Source of the DNA: Methanomassiliicoccales archaeon | GTDB lineage: Archaea; Thermoplasmatota; Thermoplasmata; Methanomassiliicoccales; UBA472 | Assembly (NCBI GenBank): GCA_013415865.1 | Contig: CP058896.1 | Span: forward strand, 579,957-643,956 | Reading direction: 5' to 3' | Length of the DNA stretch: 64,000 nucleotides | In this document: positions 25,212-33,935 of the stretch, one piece after another | Numbering within the stretch: the first letter of the stretch is position 1 | Layout of the letters: each line of letters starts with the position of its first letter | The notes under the pieces: generated by a model | What the model was told of the DNA's origin: nothing | Database searches by the model: none | Seen by the model: only the letters and a program-made list of their open reading frames with translations | Translations under genes and position numbers: made by a program

Positions 25212-25667
25212 TTATGCCCTCTTCTTCTCGAACAGGCCCTCGGCCGCTGCGAGGGTCTTTGTCGCGAGATACTCCTCGGCCATGAGGAGGGAGCCGTCAG
25301 GAGATGCGAGGCCAGGTCCGGAACGGACGACGGTCATGTACTCCATCTGGAGGGTGGCGTAGTGCATGGGGGTGCTCCCATAGACCCAATCGCTCTCTCC
25401 CTCGAGGTGGTCGACCTTGACCAGCTTCACCCTGTGGGAATAGGCGGTCTTGACGTTCGCCTTCTTCTTCAGGATCCCGCTCTCAAGCTCGTACTCGACA
25501 TATGCGGTGACGTCCCCGATCTTCTTCTGCGCGAGGTAGTGGTTCGTGCCCTTCTTCTGGATGGCCTTTCCGTTCTTCACCACGTCCTCGACATCGGCGA
25601 CCTTCATCCCCCTCTTCCCGATCAGTTCCTTGACCGCGTCAGAAATTACGACTTCCATTTTTTTCAC
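25212..25667 (-). CDS. Hypothetical protein partnered with an MtaA-like methyltransferase
   Basis: A 151-aa soluble protein of mixed alpha/beta character (IGDVTAYVEYELESGILKKKANV in the middle). It starts 2 bases after the stop of the MtaA-like gene and should share its mRNA. No domain is recognised, no Cys is present, and the N-terminal 40 residues look helical. The pairing suggests a partner or adaptor for the methyltransferase, but this is inferred from position only. Confidence 0.7.
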   Translation of the reverse strand: MKKMEVVISDAVKELIGKRGMKVADVEDVVKNGKAIQKKGTNHYLAQKKIGDVTAYVEYELESGILKKKANVKTAYSHRVKLVKVDHLEGESDWVYGSTPMHYATLQMEYMTVVRSGPGLASPDGSLLMAEEYLATKTLAAAEGLFEKKRA

Positions 25668-25668
25668 C

Positions 25669-26787
25669 TCACCATGTTCCGTACGTACCGAAGTCCCTAG
25701 CGGCCTTTACCAGAGCATACATGTTCCCTGGGATGGTGAACGGCGGGGTCTCGCAGGATGTTCCGAGGATGTAACCTCTCTTCGCGTCGCGCCCGGCGAG
25801 CAGCTGCTCCTTCGCCTGCTCATAGACCATCTTCGGGTTCGGGTTGATCATCAGCTTGGTGTCCACTGATCCCATGCAGGTCGCCCTGTCCTGGAACTCC
25901 GCCTTCAAGGTGGCGGACGGGAACGGGTTGCGGCCCATGTAACCGGCGTGTATGACGGTGAACGGGCTCCACATCAGGGTGTCCTTGAACACCTTGTAGT
26001 CGGTCTCGTGGTTACCGCATAGGTGATAGAACACCTGCGGACCTGCTCCGCGCCTGAAGCACTGGTCGACATAGTACTTCATGTTGTCCGCAGAGTATGT
26101 CTTGACGGCCTCGTCCGAGAATATGTCGTTGTTGGCCAGAACGGACCCGACGATCAACATCGCCATTCCGTAGGTGTCCGCCAGACCCTCAGCGCCGTTC
26201 ACTGCGGTCTCGGTGTACTTGCGTACCAGCTTTTTCGCCTGCTCCTCCTCGGTGAAGGTCCACATGATGAAGTTCTCAACACCGCAGAGCTCGGCGGCGG
26301 CCCCGACCAGGTCGAAACCGTAGGATATCGGGACCAAGGTGTGTCCGAGGTTCTTCTGGACATAACCATAGATCCTCTTGAACATCGGCAGGGTCCATGC
26401 TCCCTCAAGCTCCTTCTTGTCAGGAACGCGGATCTTGTCCACCTCGGAGGGGTCCGATATTATCGGGCCGGTCGAGATCGGTGGCAGGGTGTCCTTGTAC
26501 TCCAGCTTGATGCCGAGCTCGGTGACCCACGGCAAAGAGAAGAACCAGTGCGTCACAGGCAACAGGTCGTACAGCTGGGATATGTACCCAACACAGTGTA
26601 TTCCCAATTCAGGCTTCTCATAGAAGTCCCTTATCGTGTATCCGCATGCCACGGCGGCATGGGACAGGATGATCGGGTCAACGTCGATCCTGTCGTGCGG
26701 CACATCGACAAAGGGGCTTGCAAACCTCTTGGCGGCGTTCGCCGCCCACTTCATGTCTGCTGGTGGAAACATGTCTTCATAGCCCAT
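25669..26787 (-). CDS. MtaA/MtbA-like methylcobamide:CoM methyltransferase (UroD superfamily)
   Basis: A 372-aa uroporphyrinogen decarboxylase-fold protein. The zinc ligands of MtaA/MtbA are recognisable as His-x-Cys in YHLCGN and a late Cys in GTSCETPP, arguing for methyl transfer to a thiol rather than decarboxylation. It is about 30 residues longer than MtaA/MtbA, so it may serve another methylated substrate or thiol. ATG 26787 is chosen; seven upstream codons begin with TTG. It may complete the pathway begun by MtaBC, 14 kb away. Confidence 0.8.
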   Translation of the reverse strand: MGYEDMFPPADMKWAANAAKRFASPFVDVPHDRIDVDPIILSHAAVACGYTIRDFYEKPELGIHCVGYISQLYDLLPVTHWFFSLPWVTELGIKLEYKDTLPPISTGPIISDPSEVDKIRVPDKKELEGAWTLPMFKRIYGYVQKNLGHTLVPISYGFDLVGAAAELCGVENFIMWTFTEEEQAKKLVRKYTETAVNGAEGLADTYGMAMLIVGSVLANNDIFSDEAVKTYSADNMKYYVDQCFRRGAGPQVFYHLCGNHETDYKVFKDTLMWSPFTVIHAGYMGRNPFPSATLKAEFQDRATCMGSVDTKLMINPNPKMVYEQAKEQLLAGRDAKRGYILGTSCETPPFTIPGNMYALVKAARDFGTYGTW

Positions 26788-26863
26788 TATGAATCCCCAT
26801 CCACTCAAACGCGATTGTTAATATATAATCCTTATCTCTTTTTTAGTAGGTTGATATGGAACG

Positions 26864-26936
26864 TTGTTTCACATAGGCGTATAAATAGGTGTTAAGATAG
26901 AACACTTTTACACTAAATAATTATAATTTGAAACAA
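26864..26936. repeat. Inverted repeat upstream of the mtaA-like operon
   Basis: TTGTTTCA (26864-26871) and TGAAACAA (26929-26936) are perfect 8-base arms 57 bases apart in the AT-rich promoter region. It may be a regulator site; the wide spacing lowers confidence. Confidence 0.3.
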
Positions 26937-27023
26937 TATTGCATAAATATGATATTTATTTTCATTTAAAATATTTAGCCTTGAAGGCGGGTAAGAGTAT
27001 CCCCTGGGAGGTTCATAAACATT

Positions 27024-27881
27024 TCATTTCCCGCAGGGGACGGTCGTGATCGGCTTTTCCTTTGTTGCCACCTTCTTTATCGCCATCGATGCGACGAAGA
27101 AGGCCGTGCTTGTCAAAACTATCGCCCCTCCTGTAGCAATGTCGTAAAAAAAGGACATGAAAAGCCCTGATACGACAGAGACCACGCTCAGGCCCAAGGC
27201 CATCACCATTGTAGAACGGAATGACCTTGACAGCTGGAGCGCTGTCGCCGCCGGCAATATGATCAATGATGATACCAGGAGAGATCCCACGATCTTTATT
27301 GAAACGACCACGGCCAACGCGACCATTATGTTGAAGACGAGGTCGAGGGCGCCCACCGGGACGCCGGAAAGCCTGCTCCCTTGCTCATCGAACGTCAAAA
27401 GCATAAGTTCCTTGTAAAGTGCGGCCACGAACGACATGACGACGAAGGTCAAGACCACCATCAGGAGCATATCCTGATGTGAGATCGTCAGGATGTCCCC
27501 GAAAAGGTATTGGAAAAGGTCGACGCTGAACCCTCCCGCCATCTTTGCAAGGACGGCACCGACCGCCAGCCCGAACGAGAAGAGGATCCCTATCGCCGTC
27601 TCAGAGTATACGATCCTTTTTTTATGCAGATAGGATATTGCCAAGGTCCCGACGATAGAAAGGGCTAGTGCTGTATAGAGAGGATAGAGACCGGCGAACA
27701 GGCCGATGGCGATCCCCCCAAAGGAGAGATGTGCGACGCCCTCTCCGATCAATGAGGCCCTCTTCAGAACGATGAAGACACCCAATGCGGCACATGTCAC
27801 CGCGGCCGCCACACCCCCGATGAGACCATTCTGCACAAAGGTGTAACTGAACATATCCTGAATGAGCTCCAGGCCGTTCAT
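27024..27881 (-). CDS. znuB: Metal ABC transporter permease (ZnuB family)
   Basis: A 285-aa polytopic permease of the Mn/Zn/Fe chelate (cluster 9) ABC class, with about eight TM segments and the family motif around RASLIGEGVAHLSFGGIA that contacts the ATPase. ATG 27881 overlaps the ATPase stop by 4 bases. Third gene of a znuA-znuC-znuB operon read leftward. The transported metal may be Zn, Mn or Ni; see the NikR-like neighbour. Confidence 0.9.
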   Translation of the reverse strand: MNGLELIQDMFSYTFVQNGLIGGVAAAVTCAALGVFIVLKRASLIGEGVAHLSFGGIAIGLFAGLYPLYTALALSIVGTLAISYLHKKRIVYSETAIGILFSFGLAVGAVLAKMAGGFSVDLFQYLFGDILTISHQDMLLMVVLTFVVMSFVAALYKELMLLTFDEQGSRLSGVPVGALDLVFNIMVALAVVVSIKIVGSLLVSSLIILPAATALQLSRSFRSTMVMALGLSVVSVVSGLFMSFFYDIATGGAIVLTSTAFFVASMAIKKVATKEKPITTVPCGK

Positions 27882-28687
27882 TTCATCTCCTCCTCGGCCA
27901 GGTCGATAGGGCTGATGCCGCATGTGCTATGATCGTGGTGGAACAGGAATGTGAAGTGCTCGCCATATGCCTGCCTCAACGCCTTGGTCGGGTCCTCCCC
28001 TCCCCTTATCTCTTGGAAATAGATCTTTCTGTTGACGACGGCGAGCTTATTGGCCTGGCACATGACACCGGATAGGTCATGGGACACCGTGATGACCGTC
28101 ACATCCCTTTCCTCCTTCATCCTCCGGACCATGTCTATGAACCGGTCCTCGATGCATATGTCCAGACCGACGGTGGCCTCATCGAGTATGAGAAGGTCCG
28201 GGCGTTTGACCAATGCCTTTGCAAGGAATATTCTCTGTTTCTGTCCCCCGGACAGCTGACCTATCTTGCGCTTCCGCAGGTCATAGAGGTCGACCAGCTC
28301 TAGCGCATGTCTTATGTTGTCCTTGTCCTCCTTTCGGAGCCTCCTCCCAAGCCTGCCCTTGGATATGCACCCCAATGAAACGATCTCCTCGACGGTGGCC
28401 GGAAATATCGGATCGAACTGGATCGCGTTCTGTGCGACATATCCTATACGATGGAACTGAGTGAACGTCCTGATGTCCTCTCCAAAAAGCCGGATGGTCC
28501 CAGATTCGATCGGAAGGATGCCGAGGACCGCATTGACAAGGGTGGTCTTCCCACCGCCGTTAGGCCCTACGACCCCAACGACATCGCCCTTGAGCACTTC
28601 GAACGAGACCCCCTCGAGCACCCTAAGGCTCCCGTACCTGACATTTACGTCCTTAACTTCGAGGACCTTCTCCATTTGAGCGGTCAT
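27878..28687 (-). CDS. znuC: Metal ABC transporter ATPase (ZnuC family)
   Basis: A 269-aa ABC ATPase with Walker A GPNGGGKTT, Q-loop YVAQN, signature LSGGQ, Walker B LLILDEAT and switch His SHD. A His-rich C-terminal stretch (FLFHHDHSTCG) could sense or bind metal. Its ATG overlaps the upstream stop (ATGA), and its own stop overlaps the permease start, so all three genes are tightly coupled. Confidence 0.93.
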   Translation of the reverse strand: MTAQMEKVLEVKDVNVRYGSLRVLEGVSFEVLKGDVVGVVGPNGGGKTTLVNAVLGILPIESGTIRLFGEDIRTFTQFHRIGYVAQNAIQFDPIFPATVEEIVSLGCISKGRLGRRLRKEDKDNIRHALELVDLYDLRKRKIGQLSGGQKQRIFLAKALVKRPDLLILDEATVGLDICIEDRFIDMVRRMKEERDVTVITVSHDLSGVMCQANKLAVVNRKIYFQEIRGGEDPTKALRQAYGEHFTFLFHHDHSTCGISPIDLAEEEMK

Positions 28688-29601
28688 GCTGTCACCTCCA
28701 GTCCCTTCCTTAGGTTTTCCAAGTTCTCATACATTATCTCAAAATAGTTCATCCCGGCATGAGGTCCGCTCCTTCCGTGGATGCCGTCAAGGACCAGCAT
28801 ATCGGCCCCTGTCTCTTCGGAGACCTGTCGCATTATCGCATCATCGAATACGGGCTCAGAGAAGACATAATTGAGCCCGAGCTCCTTGACAAGGTCAGAG
28901 AGCTTCTTGAGGTCCTTTGCACTGGGCCTCTCATCGCCAGATATGCCGATCGCCCCATGCGCTTTGAACCCATATCTGAGGGCCATATAGTCGAAGCCCT
29001 CGTGCGTGGTTATTATGTCGTTCTTAGTCCTGTTCTCAAGCCCCTTTCTGAAGTCCTCATCGAGCTTGCGCAGCTTTTCCACAAGAACGTCGCAGTTCGA
29101 ACTGTAGTAGGTGCTGTTGGCAGGGTCTGACAGGCACATGGCATCGGCGATGTTCCGGGCCTGGACCACCGCTGCAAGGGGGTCGAGCCAGAAGTGAGGG
29201 TCTAGTTCCGGCGCCGTGCCGTTTCCGAACAGCGCCTCCTCCATCCCAGAACTTGTATCGACTATCAGCACACCTTCTTTGAGCTGATCTATGAATTCGT
29301 CGACCCAGGGCTCGAAACCTCCTCCGTTATATACAAAGACGTCCGCCCTGCTGACCCTGATGAGGTCCGAGGCACTAGGGCCCCATGAGTGTGGCTCAAC
29401 ATTGTCCGGTATCAACATCCTTACATCGGCCCTTGTGCCGCCGATCTCGCTGGCGAAGAAGTAAAGCGGATAGAACGTGGCCACCACATTCAACCGTTCA
29501 TCGTCCTTGATCTCGCCGTAATCAACGAATAAAAGGAGACCTGTCGCCGATAGTATTACCATCGACGCAATGAAGATCGTGAACAACCTCCCTCGGTCCA
29601 T
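28684..29601 (-). CDS. znuA: Metal-binding lipid-anchored or TM-anchored protein (ZnuA family)
   Basis: A 305-aa cluster 9 solute-binding protein. An N-terminal hydrophobic segment (about residues 8-25) without a lipobox Cys suggests a TM anchor. Likely metal ligands are His in VEPHSW, His in ELDPHFWLDP, His in TTHEGFDY and a late Asp/Glu. The His-rich loop of zinc-specific ZnuA is missing, so Zn specificity is not assured. ATG 29601 is chosen; it faces the NikR-like gene across a shared operator region. Confidence 0.88.
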   Translation of the reverse strand: MDRGRLFTIFIASMVILSATGLLLFVDYGEIKDDERLNVVATFYPLYFFASEIGGTRADVRMLIPDNVEPHSWGPSASDLIRVSRADVFVYNGGGFEPWVDEFIDQLKEGVLIVDTSSGMEEALFGNGTAPELDPHFWLDPLAAVVQARNIADAMCLSDPANSTYYSSNCDVLVEKLRKLDEDFRKGLENRTKNDIITTHEGFDYMALRYGFKAHGAIGISGDERPSAKDLKKLSDLVKELGLNYVFSEPVFDDAIMRQVSEETGADMLVLDGIHGRSGPHAGMNYFEIMYENLENLRKGLEVTA

Positions 29602-29619
29602 CGCAAGCTCCAAGGCTTT

Positions 29620-29697
29620 TTAGAATATTATTACTAATTATAATTATTTCTATTAAAAATGACGCAATAATTCATATATTTATTATTAATATTCTAA
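29620..29697. promoter_or_regulatory. Inverted-repeat operator between znuA and nikR-like genes
   Basis: TTAGAATATTA (29620-29630) and TAATATTCTAA (29687-29697) are perfect 11-bp reverse complements separated by 56 bases. The arms lie 19 bases from the znuA ATG and 13 bases from the regulator ATG, so one site sits over each leader. This is a likely binding site for the RHH regulator. Confidence 0.6.
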
Positions 29698-29710
29698 TCT
29701 GGCTGTTTAA

Positions 29711-30094
29711 ATGACAATAATAAGCGTTTCCCTGAATGAAAGGAACCTCAAGGACCTCGACATAATACAAAAGGAGCTTGGCTTCTCTGGCAGGTCAGAA
29801 GCCGTACGGACAGCTCTAAGGATGTTGGTTGCGGAAAGGAACGAGAGGAAGAAGATGGTCGGACATGTGGACGGCGTGCTGGTGGTGGTCACCGAGAAGG
29901 GCTCTTCGGAGCAAATAGATGAGATATATCACAGTCACCAGGACATGATAAGGACCCATATCCACAATCACATCGGTGCTAACCGATGCATGAACCTCCT
30001 CATCGTAGGAGGGGACGCCGTCCAGATGAACAAGGTCCTGGACAAGCTCGAGCGTCTGGATGGGATACATTATATGAAGTTCATCAAATCCTGA
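29711..30094 (+). CDS. nikR: NikR-type nickel-responsive regulator
   Basis: A 127-aa protein with an N-terminal ribbon-helix-helix (TIISVSLNERNLKDLD, SGRSEAVRTALRML) and a C-terminal ACT-like metal domain. The four NikR nickel ligands are present with the right spacing: H74, H85, H87 and C93 (E. coli H76, H87, H89, C95). It faces the znuACB operon, so it likely represses that transporter when nickel or a similar metal is plentiful, and probably itself. Confidence 0.9.
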   Translation: MTIISVSLNERNLKDLDIIQKELGFSGRSEAVRTALRMLVAERNERKKMVGHVDGVLVVVTEKGSSEQIDEIYHSHQDMIRTHIHNHIGANRCMNLLIVGGDAVQMNKVLDKLERLDGIHYMKFIKS

Positions 30095-30095
30095 T

Positions 30096-31463
30096 TCATT
30101 TCCCCATCTGGAAACCTGAGGATGTCCATGCCTCGAACCCTCCGCTCAGGTTCATCACCTTGGAGAACCCGTTCCTCAGGAGGATGCTTGCCGCGCAACT
30201 ACCTCGGAAACCAGACCCGCAAAAAGTGACGATGGGCTTGTTCTTAGGAAGCTCGCCTATCTTGGACTGCAACATCCCGAGATGGATCATTTTTGCACCA
30301 GGCACTGTCCCGGATGTTATCTCCTTCATATCCCTGACATCGATCAGGACCACATCTTCTTTCTTTGAGAGCATCGAGCTGAGGCCTTTCGCGGACAAAG
30401 GTTCCAACCTTGATGTCTCATTCCCTCCTTTGAGCCAAAGCTCCATGCTTCCCTTCAGTACCCCAACGATGTTGTCGTACCCGATCCTCAAGAGATGTCT
30501 CTGTAAGATGCTTGTCTGAGCCGGACAATCTGTTACAAGAACGAGCGGTCGGTCGGCCGGAAGCACATAGGGCGCGTAGACGGGTATGAAATCAACGCCA
30601 AGATTGATCGCCCCTGGGACGTGGGCGGCGGCGAAGTGGTGCGGTTTTCTCGTATCAAGGACCATCGCCCCTTTGACGATCAAGTGCTTCACCTCTTTGG
30701 GGAGAAGTGCGTGCGGAGGTGCGATCCTTCCCATAGGTCTTGCCCCTTCGAGGTTCACCGCCTCCATCCTTGCGAATATCGGCGATATCTCCAGTTCCTC
30801 CTTTATCTTCCAGGATATGAAGTCCTCTCTGGACATCTTCAACATCCGGTTCAGGGCCATCTCTGTCCCTATGGTCGTCTCCTCCCGTTCCTCGATGTTG
30901 GCACCGCATAAAGATCCCGGACCATGGGCCGGTAAAAGGATGGTGCCTGCACCTAGAGGCAACAGTTTCCTCGTTATGCTATCGAACAGGTCCGCGGCCA
31001 TCCTTCCCCTCACGTTGGGACCGAAGAAGTCGGTCCTACCAACATCACCAGGGAATATCGTATCACCACAGAACACCATCAAGGGATATGACGGGGACCG
31101 CAGGTCATAGAGCACGTATGAGAAGCTCTCAGGGGTATGGCCCGGTGTATGCAAGGCAACGATCACGGACCTGCCTATCTCTATCCTCTGGCCATCATGG
31201 ACCTCATGGCCATATCTGAACGGTGTCTGCCCACCGTGGAGGACCTTCGCCCCGGTCGCCGATGCTATCTCAGTAGAACCGCTGACGAGGTCCTCGTTCC
31301 TATGGGTCTCCAGGACGTATCTTATCGTCATCTCGTTCGCTGAGGCGATGTCCAGGTATTCCTCTATGTCCCTCCTTGGATCGATGACGGCAGCCTCGTT
31401 CCCATCGCCCACGAAATACGAATTGTGGGATATGCCCTCGGACCTTATCCTTCGGACCAACAT
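30096..31463 (-). CDS. MBL-fold protein with two rhodanese domains
   Basis: A 455-aa protein: an MBL domain like persulfide dioxygenases (about residues 1-240), then two rhodanese domains (about 255-350 and 365-455). The canonical THxHxDH is replaced by THRNEDL, as seen in a subgroup of these fusions, while HTPGHTPES and LPAHGPGS are kept. The second rhodanese has the loop CGSGFRGS with a likely catalytic Cys; the first has CPAQTS. Likely sulfane-sulfur handling, but the altered metal motif makes dioxygenase activity doubtful. It converges on nikR. Confidence 0.8.
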   Translation of the reverse strand: MLVRRIRSEGISHNSYFVGDGNEAAVIDPRRDIEEYLDIASANEMTIRYVLETHRNEDLVSGSTEIASATGAKVLHGGQTPFRYGHEVHDGQRIEIGRSVIVALHTPGHTPESFSYVLYDLRSPSYPLMVFCGDTIFPGDVGRTDFFGPNVRGRMAADLFDSITRKLLPLGAGTILLPAHGPGSLCGANIEEREETTIGTEMALNRMLKMSREDFISWKIKEELEISPIFARMEAVNLEGARPMGRIAPPHALLPKEVKHLIVKGAMVLDTRKPHHFAAAHVPGAINLGVDFIPVYAPYVLPADRPLVLVTDCPAQTSILQRHLLRIGYDNIVGVLKGSMELWLKGGNETSRLEPLSAKGLSSMLSKKEDVVLIDVRDMKEITSGTVPGAKMIHLGMLQSKIGELPKNKPIVTFCGSGFRGSCAASILLRNGFSKVMNLSGGFEAWTSSGFQMGK

Positions 31464-31549
31464 GCACCAACGCCATTGAATGATTGCATCTTGGCGATAG
31501 ATATAATTTGCACCCTTCCTCAGGAGGGGCCGATAGAGCCCTCAGAATT

Positions 31550-32404
31550 TCACTCCTTGACAACGTCCACCAATGGCTCTATCCTTCGTATCGACCTTTC
31601 GATGTACGAATCGTCCACCACCCTCAGCTCTATCGCCCTTGACCTACAGAACTCCACGCATCGACCGCATCCTTTGCAGAGACCGTCGTCGATCCGCACT
31701 TTGCCATCGACGATGCTGATCGCATTGACATAACAGATCTTTTCATTTACGCATCTGGAACATCCAGTGCATCTTTGAGCATCAGCTACTATCTCTATGC
31801 CTGGCATCTTGGTCAACGTCGAGCCGATCTTATTGGAGAGGTCGGGCACCATCTTCCACAGGCAACAGCAATGGCAACAGGAGCATATTGAAAGGAGGTC
31901 CTCCTTCGGCCCGGTGGCAAAGACCACACTGTCGATCTTGTCCCTTCCGATCAGGTGGACCAGACCGGCCTCCCTACACCTTCTCATGTGCTCCTTTGCC
32001 TCCTCAGCGGTTATCATCTTGCCAAGATGCTTTGGGATCCTCGTCGTCCCTTTACCCAGGAATATGCACCCCAGCTCCTTTGGATAGTTCCTGCAATTGT
32101 TGGAGTCGCGACAGACGCATTTGTCCATCTTGAAGATGTACCTTGACCTTTCGATGAAATGGTCGATGATCGCCGATGGGACCACGATGTCCTTCCTCTC
32201 GACCTCGATGTCCATCGATATGGACCTTGACCTTGCCTTCATGAAGACGTCGTCCTTTGGGAGGATGATGATGTCATCGTCCTCGAAGAACAACATCTCC
32301 ATAATGGACCCTACCATCGGCACCTTGGTCAGCCTGGCCAAAGTGAACCTCTTGTCGAACGAGCGTTTGACTATCCTCAACGAAAGGTCGGTCCTGAGCC
32401 CCAT
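31550..32404 (-). CDS. Cysteine-rich 4Fe-4S ferredoxin-type protein
   Basis: A 284-aa protein with 20 or more Cys. The N-terminal half has CVCRDSNNC and a striking [10 protein letters not shown] cluster; the C-terminal 80 residues hold two ferredoxin motifs ([26 protein letters not shown]). It probably carries several [4Fe-4S] clusters. It is divergent from vorCBA, so it may pass electrons to or from ferredoxin pools, but no partner enzyme is identified. Confidence 0.75.
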   Translation of the reverse strand: MGLRTDLSLRIVKRSFDKRFTLARLTKVPMVGSIMEMLFFEDDDIIILPKDDVFMKARSRSISMDIEVERKDIVVPSAIIDHFIERSRYIFKMDKCVCRDSNNCRNYPKELGCIFLGKGTTRIPKHLGKMITAEEAKEHMRRCREAGLVHLIGRDKIDSVVFATGPKEDLLSICSCCHCCCLWKMVPDLSNKIGSTLTKMPGIEIVADAQRCTGCSRCVNEKICYVNAISIVDGKVRIDDGLCKGCGRCVEFCRSRAIELRVVDDSYIERSIRRIEPLVDVVKE

Positions 32405-32637
32405 CGTACCATGCAGGGCCTGAGACCGTATAAATCGTTTTCATGGGGGTTGATGGAGAACGGTCCAATTTTGATCGGCAAATGCCTGGTAATATAAGAC
32501 TTCGTCGTGATCATATGGAAGACTGTTGGTCATGCTTGATTTGGATCTATGATTACTATGCGTCCTTCTCACCTATTTTCATGGTTTTGTGAAACGTTAA
32601 GTATCGTTTTCATATTCTCGCAGGACAGACGCGGTCG

Positions 32638-32880
32638 ATGAAAATGGGATCGAAGATGCCATATCCGGTCATAATCGAGGACGAGTGCAAGGGATGTGGG
32701 CGGTGCATAGCTGCCTGCCCCAAGAAGGTCCTGAGGTCATCTGGGAAGATCAACAGGAAGGGCTTCGTCACCGCCGAATATGCCGGCGAGGGGTGCACAG
32801 GATGCCTTATCTGCTTCTACAACTGCCCTGAGCCTTATGCGATAGAGGTACATAAGGCCGACAAGGAGGGTCAGGCATGA
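32638..32880 (+). CDS. vorC: 2-ketoisovalerate oxidoreductase ferredoxin subunit VorC
   Basis: An 80-aa 2[4Fe-4S] ferredoxin subunit (delta) with [12 protein letters not shown] and [12 protein letters not shown]. Its size matches methanogen VorC (about 79 aa). It passes electrons from the TPP enzyme to free ferredoxin. ATG 32638 is used; ATG 32656 is possible. It overlaps vorB by 4 bases and starts the vorCBA operon. Confidence 0.9.
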   Translation: MKMGSKMPYPVIIEDECKGCGRCIAACPKKVLRSSGKINRKGFVTAEYAGEGCTGCLICFYNCPEPYAIEVHKADKEGQA

Positions 32881-33935
32881 GGAAGTTCGTGAAAGGCAAC
32901 GAGGCGGTCGCGATCGGGGCCGTCTATGCGGGGTGTGAGATGTACTTCGGATACCCGATCACTCCGGCCAGTGACATCGCACATGCAGCGGCAGAATGGT
33001 TCCCACAATTGGGCAGGGAATATCTACAGGCCGAATGCGAAACGGGGGCGATCAACATGATGTTCGGGGCGGCATCCACAGGCAAGATGACGATGACCGC
33101 GTCCTCAGGCCCAGGCATCAGCCTCATGCAAGAAGGGATATCATATCTGGCGGGTGCACAGCTGCCCGCGGTCATAGTCAACGTCATGAGGGTGGGACCT
33201 GGACTGGGCAATATCGGTCCAGAGCAGGGCGATTACAATCAGGCGGTCAAGGGAGGTGGGCATGGGAATTATCGCACTATAGTCCTGGCCCCAGCTTCGG
33301 TACAGGAGATGTGCGACCTGACGATGAGGGCCTTCGAGCTTGCCTTCAAATACAGGAACCCTGCGGTCGTACTGGCCGATGCCGTCCTAGGCCAGATGAT
33401 GGAATTCTTGAAGGTCCCGGATAAAGAGATGACAAGACCGGATACCTCCGGCTGGGCGGTGCAAGGGGATGCGATGACCAGGAGGAACCTCATAACCTCG
33501 ATCTATCTGGATGTCGACCTCATGGAGAAGCACAATCGGATGTTGCAGTCAAAGTACGCCTCGATGGGAGAGGATTCCGACGCCGAGATGTACATGACCG
33601 GCGATGCGGAGATCATATTGGCCGGATATGGCATCAGCGCCAGGATCGCCAGGTCGGCGGTCGATGCCCTGAGGGGCCGGGGCATACGGGCGGGACTTTT
33701 CCGCCCAAGGACCCTGTTCCCTTTCCCGGCAAGGCAGCTGAATGAGGCCGCAAAATGCGGCAGAGTGATGGTGGTCGAGCTCAGCAATGGACAGTTCAGG
33801 GACGACGTGCTCTTGCACCTGGACAGGTCCATTGAATGCGATGTGCGATTGATCAATCGCATGGGCGGGAACCTCATGAAGGTCGAAGATGTCGTCAATG
33901 CGGTGGAGAGGATGGTGGGGGGTGGTCGCAGATGA
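32877..33935 (+). CDS. vorB: 2-ketoisovalerate oxidoreductase alpha subunit VorB
   Basis: A 352-aa pyrimidine-binding (alpha) subunit, the same length as in Methanothermobacter VorB. It has [10 protein letters not shown] near the start, [14 protein letters not shown], the [13 protein letters not shown] motif and a C-terminal domain with PRTLFPFP. With VorA it oxidatively decarboxylates branched-chain 2-oxoacids to acyl-CoA, or carboxylates acyl-CoA in the reverse direction. The stop overlaps the vorA ATG. Confidence 0.92.
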   Translation: MRKFVKGNEAVAIGAVYAGCEMYFGYPITPASDIAHAAAEWFPQLGREYLQAECETGAINMMFGAASTGKMTMTASSGPGISLMQEGISYLAGAQLPAVIVNVMRVGPGLGNIGPEQGDYNQAVKGGGHGNYRTIVLAPASVQEMCDLTMRAFELAFKYRNPAVVLADAVLGQMMEFLKVPDKEMTRPDTSGWAVQGDAMTRRNLITSIYLDVDLMEKHNRMLQSKYASMGEDSDAEMYMTGDAEIILAGYGISARIARSAVDALRGRGIRAGLFRPRTLFPFPARQLNEAAKCGRVMVVELSNGQFRDDVLLHLDRSIECDVRLINRMGGNLMKVEDVVNAVERMVGGGRR

